Of a stretch of 64,000 nt of DNA, positions 10,786 through 22,949 are shown piece by piece (position 1 is the stretch's first letter; each line of letters starts with the position of its first letter). The stretch is from contig NC_091143.1 in assembly GCF_041381155.1 (NCBI RefSeq), forward strand, positions 42,052,996 to 42,116,995, written 5' to 3'. The translations under genes were made by a program, and so were the position numbers. This DNA is from Argopecten irradians. Its lineage: Eukaryota; Mollusca; Bivalvia; Pectinida; Pectinidae. Below the pieces are notes generated by a model. That model saw only the letters and a list, made by a program, of their open reading frames with translations. It was not told the origin of the DNA and did not search any database.

Positions 10786-12034
10786 TAACGTGGTAGTTTT
10801 TCGATTTACATTTACCTGCATTTAGAAATTATAATTGTGAATGTCGTCTTATCATTATGCAACCCTGCTCGATCTGAACATAAGACTTCACACCATCAGC
10901 ACATTGTTGTTTAACTCAAAAAATAATGAATTGATTTAACTATCTTGCTTAGACATATAAACAATTTAATATTTTAAGAAACATTTTTGAAATAGTAGAA
11001 TCCCTTGATGGACATTTTTAGTCTAGTTCATGTGTATTGAATTTTTATTATTAAAGGTTTGAACATTACGTGCTTGAACTTTTAGGAAATGCACCGCAAA
11101 GCGGGAAAATTTTCTAAAATGAGGTACGAAAAATGTGCAGGAGGACCGTTTTCTTCCTACGCCTTAGAACGAATATACGTACCCGGCCTAAGAAAACACC
11201 ATTTTCTGTCAAAATGTCTTTTTAGCTACAATATTGCAGCTACATACGCCCCTGCAGTTGCACATTTAAAAAGTTTAATGAACTTGGTACCCACTACTGA
11301 CTGATGTAAATCATGCCAATAAAAGATTGATCTTTTCTCTATTTCTGGAATTCTTTACCTTTTCCTTTCCTCTTGGAAATGTTTTATAACATGGGAAAAC
11401 TAAAAATGAAGTCTATATAGCAGTAATAACAAAACACATAGCCACCTGTCAGCCATGGTTTTTTTCCTGATTGGTCACCCGAGTTCGGATACAGAATGAA
11501 ACAAATACATACACTATATATAACCACCATATCATCAGGCCCATGAAATCAGCCAGTTATGATATCCATTTATCCTTTTAATCTATGAAGAGTATTTGAT
11601 TCCATTACATCAGTTACATTTCCTATGAAAATTGAGCAAATAACGCTCATAAATGTGTTTCCTTATATAAACTATGGTAAAGACCCTATCCCCTGGGGAA
11701 AATTCCGAGACCCCAGGGCCATGGAATTCACAATACTGGTAGAGGGCCTTGAGACCTTTCAATCTATGAAGAGTAATTCTGACAAACAAAATGATACATT
11801 TCCGTACGGAACCTACCGAAACATAATGAGTTTGGTCCTGGGTCCCAATAGGCGGGAAGCTGCCATGTAAGCACATAAGCCCGTGTTTCTTAGTATAAAA
11901 GTGTTACAGCTTAAGAATCTTATCCCTTGAGTTAAACTTTCCTGTCTCATGCCAAAGAGGATGAATAATCTATTTCTCTTACCCTATGTAGGCACGTTCA
12001 AAGATCTCGTGTAACTTGTTTTTACCCTAGGGTG
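10786..12034. other. Intergenic; open frames probably in repeats
   Basis: Two short plus-strand open frames (11089-11304 and 11625-11870) occur here. The second runs through a phrase (about 11680-11760, CCCCTGGGG and a GAGGGCCTT motif) that I recall as a dispersed noncoding repeat in bivalves. TCTATGAAGAGTA occurs twice (about 11583 and 11763). I cannot support a gene. Confidence 0.4.
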
Positions 12035-12968
12035 CACAGGGACCTGGCATGATTTTTTTAAACTAACAGTATACATATGTATATATACGTATCAAGGGTA
12101 TGAACTCGGCAGTAGAGAAAAACGGACCTATTTTTTTTTAAACCGTGATTATTTTAATAAATGGGTTCTATACAACATTGACGGATATCTTACCTTAAAG
12201 AGAAATAATTTATCTTTCCATTGAGTGCTTGATGAACAAAATTGGCCAAGTATTGACAAAGTTATGGCTTGATGAATCGGGAAATTTACGAAAAATATGC
12301 TAGGTAGACATTTCCCTGTCCGGTCGAAATGTCGTCTCGGCTCTAATGGGCACATCAAAAACCAAGCCAAAATCACAAAATCTACGCTTGTGGTGGTAAA
12401 CAGTACCCATAACTGTGTTCATCCACAATCTCCTTTAGCGGTGTCATGACCCGTACTTTGTAGAAACTCCATTTAAACATCGTGTAGCTCACTTACTTTA
12501 AAGGGCCACTACCTTTTCGAAACGGCTTTTATTTTTTAAAATAGGAATGTAAAACGAAATCAATAATTTTGTAGAGTCGCAGAAGTTATTAACTATACGT
12601 TTACTAGCAAACTTATCATCGCCTTCAGAACTGTTTAATTAGAATAAATAAAATGTTAATTTTCATAACGCGGGTCGTTTTATGTTTCCCGCCGTCGTCC
12701 TAAATGCCGCGCGGTAGTTGACTATCATTGCGCCAGACGACAAAACAGCGAAATGAATCTCCACTGTTATCGTACATTAGACAGGAAATCTTGTATATTT
12801 TTGGTGTTGTAACCTCATCTTAAGCCATCGATATATATTTTCTTTTGTTATTAATGTTTTCAAGAAACCTTTAAATTTTGCTCCGGAAAGGTGGTGGGCC
12901 TTTAACCGTCACCGCCATGTTCATTTTTCTCTCGGAATGGTTAAAAAATTTCGTGCCATTTCCCTGTG
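12035..12968. mobile_element. hAT-like non-autonomous transposon with nested element
   Basis: The ends CACAGGGACCTGGCATG (left) and CGTGCCATTTCCCTGTG (right) match the termini of the hairpin at 7582-7694, and the next bases (TAACAGTATACATA) also match. The flanks are CTAGGGTG (12027-12034) and CTAGGATG (12969-12976), an 8-bp duplication with one change. The element is 934 bp, of which 404 bp is a later TTAA insertion. No transposase ORF remains. Confidence 0.85.
12502..12901. mobile_element. TTAA-flanked element nested in the hAT-like copy
   Basis: The left end AGGGCCACTACCTTT and the inverted right end AGGCCCACCACCTTT are flanked by TTAA on both sides (12498-12501 and 12902-12905). A TTAA target is used by piggyBac and some Kolobok elements. 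The element is 400 bp and non-coding. It lies wholly inside the 12035-12968 element and is therefore younger. Confidence 0.7.
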
Positions 12969-13039
12969 CTAGGATGAGATAGAAAAAAAATCACACTGGT
13001 TAAATAGCGGATATCCCTGTCTAGGGCAGTCCGCTAAAC

Positions 13040-13092
13040 CTGCCTATATATTATTAGGCTTTTTTTTTTTTTTTTGCCTAATATATAGTCAG
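13040..13092. repeat. Short hairpin around a T-run
   Basis: CTATATATTATTAGGC, then a T-run of about 17, then GCCTAATATATAG. The two arms pair almost completely. It may be a MITE remnant or slipped DNA. Confidence 0.6.
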
Positions 13093-13394
13093 CTCGCGGT
13101 ACCTCTTAAAAATGTGAAATCGTAGGCCAGATTTGGCCTACGCTACGTCAGCGGCATATTTCTAATATATCGTCCATGCAATGCCGGGAAAACGTACACA
13201 TACCTTTATATTGGGATCTTATGTACTCCTTTGCCCCCATGTTACATCCCATTTATGAAATTAAACAACTGTGTACAATGAAATACTTCCGAGACCCTTC
13301 TATTTCACACATTTACCAAAAGATCCCTGCTTTCATAGTAAAACAAATAGTGATATAATAAGCAAAAGCATGTAAAGATTTTTATCAAGATCGA

Positions 13395-13560
13395 ATGAGA
13401 AAGGGCTGTGGCGTAGAGATCTCTGGGTTGCAAATTCAAACCCTACATACGGCAGTTTTTTCTCCGGGTACTCCGGGTTTCCTTTTACTTCATAACCCTG
13501 ACACGACCTTAAACGAACATTTAATGGGTCTAATATTGAAATTATATTAAGTACATATTA
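13395..13560 (+). mobile_element. tRNA-derived SINE (probable)
   Basis: A diverged B-box-like segment (GGGTTGCAAATTCAAACCC) is followed by CTCCGGGTACTCCGGGTTTC and a degenerate GACACGACCTTAAACGAAC tail. The block resembles the conserved tail seen inverted at 4174-4270. The A box is weak. No target duplication was identified. Confidence 0.55.
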
Positions 13561-13580
13561 TATTGTAATTGCTTCTAAAG

Positions 13581-14150
13581 TTAGACTAAAGTAAGAGCAC
13601 AATCCTGCCTACCAAAAATAAAGCTGGAAACCAAAAGCGGTTTAGCTAATACAATGGCTTCATGTCTTGCTTCCGCAGGTGGTACAGAAATTAAGAAGCT
13701 CGCCTCGCTAGTGGCCGATGTAGCCTGTTTATACGGAATGTGGCCTCGTTCTGATGTGGTCCAGACGATGTCGCCACATTTACCACTGAAATCGTTAGTT
13801 CTACTTTGTCGGATTTGCAAAGCAAATCATTGATTTAATAGGTTCATGGGACAAAAATAAAATTTAAAAAAAAAACAATAGAAGAAAAATGATCACATTT
13901 AGAATTACTTTTTACTGCATTTCTTTTGTTCAAATTTTGTTTTGATATCAGGTGATTCTGCAGGGTTCAATACTGGGTCCTCTTTTGTTCCTTATATATT
14001 TTCAGTAACTGCATGCACACTATTTAGATGGTTTCATGCAAGGTAATTGCATCCTTGATAGTGATTTCCTTTACACGATATGAACAGTAGAAATGGCCAC
14101 CACAGGAAATACATTATCCAATTTTGAAATCCCTTTTTTTATTTTGCTAA
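13581..14150. other. No gene supported
   Basis: A 79-codon minus-strand open frame (13581-13820) lacks recognisable motifs and has no splice partner that I can define. The rest is AT-rich. Confidence 0.35.
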
Positions 14151-14175
14151 ACTCTAAACAGAGATTTATAAAGCA

Positions 14176-14310
14176 TTTCATTATTTCCCCCTCTAGTTTT
14201 AACGACGAGAAAAGAGAAACATTACGAAGGTCAACCGACGAGCTCCTCATAGCCATAGGTAGACACAGAAATTATATAGTGGAACTACGACGGCAGCAGA
14301 AGATTGGTTC
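14176..14310 (+). other. Exon-like stretch, possibly upstream exon of the next gene
   Basis: After a good acceptor (CCCCCTCTAG) the frame reads NDEKRETLRRSTDELLIAIG then RHRNYIVELRRQQK, a charged amphipathic helix like a coiled coil. That would fit in front of the coiled-coil-like exon at 14585. However, no clean phase-0 GT donor was found, so membership of the gene is unproven. Confidence 0.25.
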
Positions 14311-14584
14311 ATTTCCATTAATAACTACGTCATTAAAAAAACATAACTGGACCTGTTTTCATTAAAACAATTAACTACCATATATGGTTCAGGTTAATGC
14401 ATCTCGGTGAAAGATAAGTTCACATGAAAGTTATGTTTACATGTAAATGTAAGGAAGCAACACGAAATAAGAAGCAACACGATGAACCTTTAGAACAAAT
14501 CAATTATTTATATATTTTTAGAAGTCTCTCCTTTCTACTCTCTTGAAAAACGACCATTTAAACATCCTTTTCTTGTCTTCTCAG

Positions 14585-17171
14585 ACATGTTGGGAGTTAA
14601 GTGAAAAAATAATGAAAAAGCGCCACCGTATGGAGGCCTTTAAAAAGAAGTATGATAGAAAACTGGACCGTAGTAACCATAGCAACACGTCCCGGAAGCC
14701 TAGAGCAAAGCTACAGAAAACGAGGTCAAGGCTGAAATGCTTCAGGTAGGCCTACTGACAACTTGTCTGCTATGACGAAATAGGATCAATAGGTGAATAA
14801 AACTCGTCAATTAAATAAAATTAATCAATTCCTAAGTCTTAAAGCATAAGTTATTAGGGTTATGAACCTTTGAAGGCATATTGGATTTTTTTTATTGTTT
14901 CATCGCTGACGTCACTTCGACTTGATGACGTCACCCGACATTTTATATCCTCAAACTAAAACACATATCACATGAAAGTAAACACTATAAGAAAATTCTT
15001 GAAACAGATATGGTTACCCATTTTTGATCTTTGTATTCCGGTAGTGTTCTTCAACAATCACCAAATAATGAAATATCTTATCGTTTACTGGGTATTCAGC
15101 ATTAAATTCCTCATTGATCAATATTCCGTTATAGATCCGGGATCGTATCCACCAACACATACAGGGTGTCGTGGTGAGACGGATGGTGGACTGTGTACGG
15201 AATGTCCACACCTGCTTACAGTCCGCACATAGATACAAGGAAGTACAGTACATAAACATATTACTGTATTTGCATAATTCTTCTTTCTTCTCTCTATCTT
15301 CCCAGCCCCACCATCGCTTCTTTCCTAGTGTATTCTTACGTATATCCATAACCGCGCTTTGTCAAACCGTTTCCAATTACAAATGTATATCACCCCAACC
15401 TTTTACTATCAGTTCTGTTGATAGGCTACACAAAAAGCATCTGAATAAGGTAACCACTCAAAGTGTTGACTGTAATATTTAGTGCTTTGAAAAATACTGA
15501 TACGCAAGATATAAGACTTGTTTCCGTAAGTCGACCGAATTCTAAAAAATAGCCGAAGTCATGTACGCGCGTTAAACCAGTAACTAATTTTTCAAATGAT
15601 ATACATGTATTGTTTTATTAACAGGGTGCTAGACAACATACATCTACCGGTAATACAGACAATGTGTAGGATGGGGACAAGTGTCATAGTGGACGAGCTG
15701 ATACACATTCGGGACCTATAATTTCCCTGGTACAAAGGTCAGGTAGAGGTCAAACGTTTACTTAAGAAAACACTATTATAATGAAAGACATGTAATATAA
15801 AGTTTCGAGAGTTTATCTTCATCTGTAATGCCAAGAGAGGCTTGGCCAGGGTGAAATTGGGTGGAGTGAGCACAAATCCCTGTGATATGTAGTTGCTATT
15901 TCCGATGTAATTGCATTTTAATTCAGTATGCATGAGGTTGTACATGTTTGCTTATTATAACGGAATACTTATGTTGAAAAAGGGTATTATTTTGGTGTGT
16001 ATAACTTCAATAAAATTGAAATTAACTGAGATATAATTACGGTATGAACTCTGAATGGTGTGGTTCCAGAAGCATCCAGTTTACATGAAAGAAACGTCAA
16101 GACTTCCGACGGTCACACTTGAGACAGGTAAGTTAATCTACTAGAACTGTATCACTGATTTATGTTATAATGTATCAACCTTAACGAATCTGAGCATTCA
16201 CTATTTTTAGAACTGTGGAACTTTAAGCTCAATTATATCTTCTACTAGTATCGGTGTCTGATTGTATAGTTGCTAACATTTGTCTTTTAAAGTGTTATTT
16301 TCGCTAAATTTGCAGATTAATCCTAGATCGCAAAATTTTAATCGCGAGATATTTACAACTATACTTATGTGTTTCTCTAGTATCGTGATCGATAACAAAC
16401 TTTCTGTGTTTTTCGTTCTAGTTGTTGGGAGCCTTCGTTTATCTGAGAATCTGAATGGCTACCGTCTTCAGATATCCGGACAACCTGATGCCAGTCCGAC
16501 CAACCTGGGATTCCTTCCTGTAAATAAAGGTATATAATAGAACTTCATTTTAAAGATTGTGGTCTAAAGTTACGGTGTATTTGGATCCGGTTTCACCACT
16601 CAGTAACCCAAGGGATACACTAACGCTAATATACTAATGATACATTACTGACACTGTGTGAAATCCTATAGGAAATCGTTGCAGAAATTAAAGAGGGGGA
16701 TCTCAAGTTAAAGAGTGTTTGTGACACTCGTCATGTACTGGCGGAGCCCACTTGCGATAAAAAGACCGCTCTTCGAAAGTCACCGTTGTGCTCATCGTTT
16801 AGAGATGCATCACAAATGTGTATAAATGCTGAAATTCTATCGTTCATTTCTTTTCTGAACCCTGTTTTCTTTTTCGAACCCTCTAAGTTCAAGTTATACG
16901 TACTTTAATTGCACATAAGAAAAGAACATGTAAAACTTGGTATGATAGGCCAACGTATAAGTTCAGAGTTGACAAAGGTGTAGTTCTCTGAAATGCGTGC
17001 ATATTTTGAGTATTGTGAAATTTGTCCCATTCTATGTGTCTTTTTGTTCCAGACCTGCAAGTTAAGTGTAAACTAGGAATGTTCCATGGAGAAGTCGGGT
17101 TCGTCTGGACCCGGAAATCCCGTTATAACCGAACTAAGACCTCGGGATTTTTTTATCCGGCCACCATCTAA
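14585..17171 (+). CDS. Uncharacterised multi-exon gene with a charged helical N-terminal part
   Basis: Five exons join with matching phases: 14585-14745 (phase 2 out), 15625-15649, 16070-16127, 16422-16529 and 17053-17171 (stop TAA). Acceptors are pyrimidine-rich AG sites, and donors include GTAGGC, GTAATA, GTAAGT and GTATAT. The second exon could instead end at 15682, which is also phase 0. Exon 1 encodes a basic helix (TCWELSEKIMKKRHRMEAFK and onward) rich in Lys/Arg. The last three exons encode a compact, possibly beta-rich part: SLRLSENLNGYRLQISGQP, then KCKLGMFHGEVGFVWTRKS, ending SGFFYPATI. I do not recognise the family. The start codon is upstream of 14585 and unresolved. Phase agreement across four introns makes a real gene likely. 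Confidence 0.55.
14907..14933. promoter_or_regulatory. Second pair of CRE-like palindromes
   Basis: TGACGTCA occurs at 14907-14914 and 14926-14933, inside the first intron of the uncharacterised gene. A single further copy is at 31494-31501. The sites match the CREB/ATF octamer; use is untested. Confidence 0.35.
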
Positions 17172-18831
17172 TGACATCTATAACGGATAACACGGAGAGG
17201 TCCCAGTCTCGGACAGAACATCTCAGAGAAAACATGCGATACTATGCAATCACCATAGATTTGACTTAGACATTTTATCAAATTGAGAACGAAGTCACCA
17301 ATTTTTGTCCTTGTATTATAACGATGCATTGATATGGAAATTTAATTTAAAGATTTAAGTTAAAGTAAGCTATGTATAATATATATAAATTGATATTATA
17401 ATTGACCAATGTGAATATGTCTTCAGGCAGTTGATTCAGGAACATCATCTAGTCCATATAGGAAGTCAGTTCATAATTAGGAAGTTGTTATTCAATCATT
17501 GTCTGACATAATTTTAGGAAATCGTGACCTTTACACCATTCCTGCTTCCTGGTATAGAATAAACACACTCGAAAGACACTCCACAGACACTCCGGACACA
17601 ACATACACTACAGACATGACACACTTCACACCAGGACACCTCGGCAGATACCAACACTAGGAAGCATGGAAATTAATTGTATGAACATGTATTTTAGTAT
17701 ACGGAGAAGTTATGATTGTAATTCCCGTCAGGATGTATAGGACTATATGGTCCTTTATCCACTGTACTAAGTATATATATGGAACCAAATAAAAACTATG
17801 CAACTGAAAGTCAACGCCTCCATCATCATTCAACTACATCGACATGAACCTCACAAGCAACATCAAGCCTTCCAACTCCATGTAAAGTCAGTCCTATCGT
17901 CTAATTATTCATACAAATGATATATACACGTATCCACATTTACTCGTGGACCGTTTTGGTGGCATCAATTTGATATGTATTTTTAAAAAGCTAAATAAAT
18001 GTCTTGTGCAGTCAATTGAATTCTGATGTTTTAATTACTACTTAAATGTCTTTATTAAACGGAAAAGTTTAAAATGTGTTTGAAAGTGTATATCATGGAC
18101 ACAAAAGAAGAAAATTGCTGACTAGTAAGTGGTTGTCATTGAGGGCGTCCCGACCCTAACAAATGACTTAGACTCTGTTGCTCGATTCAGATTTCAAAAT
18201 ATTATACATGTATGAGAATTTTTAAGACCAATTTAACCTTCGGTTGTGCTTGTAAACATCCGGTGGTTTTTACAAACCTTTTACACCTGTATGTTCCAAC
18301 TATATACATGTTTTATAAAAAGATTCCTATAAAACGATTAAAAGTTCACACTAATTCAAAGAAAAACAAGAACGACAACTCGTGATTTTTTTCCTTTTTA
18401 TATATGTACGATTCATTATGATAATTTACAAGCACAAATATTAGCACCATATTAATACAATAAACATACAAATACATTATCACACTTGCGTGCTAAAATC
18501 ACATACGCACATCACATCATTTCCTCGCGCATATCCGGTCCACACATCACTTCCTGTCCGCGCACCAAATATTTCAAACGATTTTCAATGTCCGCTAACC
18601 ACACAAAATATAATCCTTTCTTTATTCAAAGTACATATTAAGAACATCTGTCACCTAAGCACAAATCGTCGAGTTTGAGTATCCTGTTTTTGAAGAAGGA
18701 GCATGTCCATTTTAACCCCTGTTTACAATTCCCCAGTAATAAACCGGAAGACACTTATGTAAAATGCGCAATTTTTGTTTGCGCAATCAGCACTTGTTTT
18801 GAGTCACTACAGAACAATGTCATTAACCATA
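17172..18831. other. 3' flank of the uncharacterised gene, no further gene seen
   Basis: AATAAA-type signals are present near 17559 and 17788 and could serve the upstream gene. The remainder is AT-rich. The 62-codon open frame at 18490 has no support. Confidence 0.4.
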
Positions 18832-21800
18832 TCATACTGTCGTTGTCTTAGGAAGAGACGATGGTGACGATGAAACCGGCGATGATCCAACAAATGAAGA
18901 CGATGTAGATGATGTTGATGAGGACGATGTTGAATCCGATTCTTGTGAAGTGTTTTCTAAATGACTCGAAATCTGTAACATACATCAAAGGGTTAATTAA
19001 AACAAAGGTGAACATTAGTTCAATTATGCGACAGCTGTTCATAGACCAATGCTTTATTCGTGAATTTCAATGAACTATTAACGCAATCGGAATTGCGAAA
19101 TATTTAAAATGAACAAAGAGAAAATTTGGTGAAATATCCCATACAAACTGTTGGAGTCACTTGACCTTCAACTTACCTTGGAGAAAAGTTTCCCAGCTGT
19201 TTTGTGTTGACTATACTGCTCAGCACATTTCCGTATCGCAGCTACGGATCCGTTTTCGGCATTTAGACATCGCTTGACGAAATCCCAGCATGCAAATTTG
19301 AGATCCATGAGTTTGAATTGGCTAGCTCCACAGAGTAAACCTGTAACACAAATCAAAGACAAATTATAAGTTTGCTTCACATAATGACAATATAATTCGA
19401 TTAATACGATTTGAAAACTTATGACTCGGCGTTCCGCTTCTCGTTGAGAAGTGATATAAAAATCTAAAATGGGTGGAGTCTTGTAACGAAATATAATTAT
19501 CATATCACCAAAAGAATTAAATTATGCCAATTGCAATATCTTTGAGAAATTTCCGGTAATCTTTGGAAACACGTCACAAAATTTCCAAAAGCAGAAGGAA
19601 ATATCTGTTGAGAAGTTGCGATTGTAATTTGTGCATGTTAAAATACATGGGTCATTGACCTTGAAAGCAACATATGACTTTCACCTTAGATCTGAAGAGT
19701 GCCTTACCTGTGACGTTTTTGACGGTGACGTCGACTGATCCACAATGGATGAACTGGACGATTTTTCGGAAATCCTCTGGTTCGTACTTCTTAACATCAA
19801 TGACGAGATGAGAACCGTTTCGTGACTTCCTGGATTTCTTCGTCCTATTTTCTTCTTCTTCCTTCTGTTTCTGAAGAATCAGCTGGTATATAACCCTAGG
19901 AACAGATAGAGTGTCAGAACATGTTTAAAAATGCCATATTTTAGAAACATCGTATTCATATCCCTATTTTAAACTGAATGACACTGCGCAAACGTTTTGT
20001 TCTGGAGGGTTCTATGCTAAAGCCATTGGTTTTATTGGTTTTCATAATCGAGGTCAATAACTGATAAATCTAAATTTACCTGCTGCGAGTTCCAAGGATT
20101 GCTTTCACTCCGTAAACAGGAACTTTGGTGGGACCGACAAGGAATGTGACGTCACAAAGTTCTGGCATGGACAGAATGTATTTGAGACGATCACAGAGGG
20201 CGCTGGTACTGTTGTAATTTACGGAATCTCTAACATTGTTGTCTGTTTCTTGGTCGCTTGAATCGCCAACTTCCGGCGAAGACTCTGGGTTCGATTCATA
20301 ACCGGAGGAGAATCCGATATCTGCAAAGAAATAATTTGAAATATAGTAATCTATAGTTTTATAAGTTGGACGTTGACATGCCAAAATCACAGGCATATGG
20401 GAAATAGTCATTTTCTTTGTACAATATTTTGAAGATTTTCAAAAATAAGTCTAGATATATTCAGAATGTAATTGATTTGTAACAGGTGCCTGCGCCTAAA
20501 ATGACAAGTTTATTTACGAAGTTGAATCCGGTATTAAATCAAATTACAGTAGATACTATCTACCAAATGGGCAACTTATTTTACCATAAACCCCTATATA
20601 TAACTTATATTCTTTAAAGTTTCATTTTAAAGTGCTTACAATATCTAATAAATGATATATTATGATTATAAAATACGGTCTCGACTTCGCCGAAGAAATT
20701 TGCTTTCTAACACAGGTGCAATTAGATGATGAAAATGATAGCACTTGCCTTGCCTGAAATAAGATATAACGTTACACACACGATCCGCAGATTCATTATT
20801 TCTATTAGATCACAAGATATTTATCTCGGCCGATATCACAAAGATATAATACACAGTATATACCATTAAATTCCCCATTCATGGAGTCACTGTACATCTA
20901 TAAATTTATTTAACTTACAGTAAACGCTTGTTCACCAAAAAAACTACTTGTCGCCAAATGGCTAGTCAACTTTCAAACCCTATAATAACCAATATTAAAA
21001 GCTATTCATCGGCTCCTTTTAAATTTTTTAGTCGTAAAATAGGCGAGTTTATAATCATAAATAATTTTATTCTTATGTATACTACATATATATTATTTAC
21101 AATATTATTTTTCTGTCGTTATGATAAACGAAAACATTTTTAAGCAAAAGCTGAATTCACGGTCTATCATTTTTTTTATCATTAGTATTTACATACGAAA
21201 CGCTATGGGTGAAATGCTTATCATTATAAAATCGTCATTTAAAGTGATATATTTACCGACCGTGTAAATAAATTTTCTGCTGTAGGTAAACTTAGAACAA
21301 CCACACAGATTGTCATGTAAAATTGTTTATAAAAAGCGTATTTGTGAAAATTAAATCTATTGAAATGATCGCTCGTCAAGTAGCCATTTATCCCAAATTT
21401 AATGCATTTTTGTTCCGTGTTTGTTCTCTAACTCGTTAACACTGAGACCTTTGTAGTCGAGATCAAAATCACAATCTGTGTTGGTACGATAGGCTTTTTT
21501 TCTTCAAATTATTCATTTATCCAAATATAGACCGTATCTGCTAAGTTAAAATACTTGCCATTTTTTCTCTGTGCTTTGCTTTCGTATCCGTGTTTTGCAA
21601 TGCACAGGGACAAGCGAATTATTTATATTAGTTTGTTTCTTTGGATCTGTCCGTGTTTGAAAACACTTTCATGTAGAATATATTTCAGACGTTGAGGTGA
21701 TGGAGACGGGGAGGGTGGGTATCTTTATTGTTATTCGTTTCTCTCTTTACCTAACTTTTTTTAAGTAGTCACCACACGACTCTCCGGTTCCAATAGCAAT

Positions 21801-22842
21801 TTCTGAGATAAAATCCGAAGATTTCTGGAATTTTCTCCATTATGTTGCGAATGTCTCCAGTCCCTGTGTGACTAGATCGTTAGTTCTCTATAAGGTGTAA
21901 TAAAACGGGGACATTTATAGAACAAATATGACAGCTCTTCCTTTTTAACAAATAAGTTTACCGATACTGTCGGGGTATTTTAAATCTCCATACTTCTGAA
22001 GTGTCTGACAAGATGATCTGAATGTCATTAAAGCGGTTTGAAGTTGTATCTTATCTTTATAAATGGTTTATCAAGTTTCTTGACTTCACCGTGACCTTGA
22101 AGTCGCTTAATAGACTGTGGGCCTTATACCGCTACAATTACCTAATTGATTGGTAACAGACACAGGTTCCCATAAAATCCATTTTCTCGTATAACACACA
22201 TTTTAAAACGGACAGATATTTAACCAGACATGCTAACATCAATAGCGAGTGTAAAAAAAATGTCCGTCAGACAAATTTTAATCTTTTGGAGGAGCGCCTA
22301 TGGCAATTGATGTTTATTTATTAAATTAAAAGTAAATAAAAACCGGTGATGGGTTAGGGGTCGTTTATCTTCTTATACGTGTGTGTAGTAAATAAAAACA
22401 TCTTTATTAAAGCTCTTTACTTGTATATGATTTTGTTATCAACGTTTGGACATTGAAGGTATTTAATGGGTTTTAGGGTATAGATATTAAGGAATTATCA
22501 TTTTCATATCAAATTCATTAGCGAAATATGAAATTCCTTCGCAAAGAAAGCTTTAGAAACGGTTACTTGTGAAGATGTTATTAAAAATTTGAGAAAGATG
22601 TTGCAATTAATAATATTATAATACGGTACATGAATAACTTACATGGGTATTTGCACGGTATTATCTTAAAAATGATTTTCTTTCCTAACTGCATTTTGCA
22701 AATGTGTTTGAATTAAAAACTTTACAAGTCATTAAAATTAAGAATTTTAGTTACACTTACCGTCATTATCCGAATGTTCTGTGGTCAAGATGTCCAGTTC
22801 ATCATTCTGTATCAGGAGAGCTCTAGATTCCGATTTCTCCAT
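18832..22842 (-). CDS. BTB/POZ domain protein, serine-rich C-terminus (GPRS-like), paralog A
   Basis: Five coding exons on the minus strand: 22842-22761 (MEKSESRALLIQ), 20320-20080, 19895-19708, 19340-19177 and 18972-18832. Intron phases are 1, 2, 1 and 0, and the predicted protein is 271 residues. An acidic Ser-rich N-terminus precedes a BTB domain at about residues 70-230: LCDRLKYILSMPELCDVTFL, VPVYGVKAILGTRSRVIYQL, then EDFRKIVQFIHCGSVDV and LLCGASQFKLMDLKFACWDF. BTB domains mediate dimerisation and often cullin-3 binding. The set resembles the 'serine-enriched protein' (Drosophila gprs) family. The last exon is a Ser/Thr-rich tail ending KTTTV, a class I PDZ-ligand form. The alternative frame of that exon, which looks like a membrane helix, is out of phase and is a shadow. 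Paralog B lies at 28501-30613. Confidence 0.9.
20411..22760. other. First intron of BTB paralog A (most of it)
   Basis: Together with 20321-20410 this forms a 2.44 kb intron, 20321-22760. It is AT-rich with no convincing nested gene. A CACAGGGAC word at 21602 and TCCCTGTG near 21860 were checked as hAT ends and not accepted. Confidence 0.6.
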
Positions 22843-22933
22843 TGTGGTCAGTGAACAAGAATTAGAATAATTTGAACGTGGTAAATAATGAAAGGCAAAT
22901 CTCAGATTGATGACTAAGGTTGTTAACCCAACC

Positions 22934-22942
22934 CTATTTATA
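22934..22942 (-). promoter_or_regulatory. TATA box of BTB paralog A
   Basis: The minus strand reads TATAAATAG, 92 bases upstream of the ATG at 22842. The same motif lies 82 bases upstream of the start of paralog B. A short 5' UTR is implied. Confidence 0.65.
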
Positions 22943-22949
22943 CACAGCA

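Noticed and set aside
11089-11870. Two plus-strand open frames as exons of a gene
   Set aside because: No phase-consistent splice pair and no recognised motif; the second overlaps what looks like a dispersed noncoding repeat.
18848-19042. Minus-strand open frame with a hydrophobic, membrane-like stretch (IVLINIIYIVFICWIIAGF)
   Set aside because: The preceding exon ends in phase 0, which sets the Ser/Thr-rich frame ending KTTTV. The hydrophobic frame is its shadow.
21601-21868. CACAGGGAC and TCCCTGTG words as ends of another hAT-like copy
   Set aside because: Similarity stops after about 9 bases and the 8-base flanks do not match.
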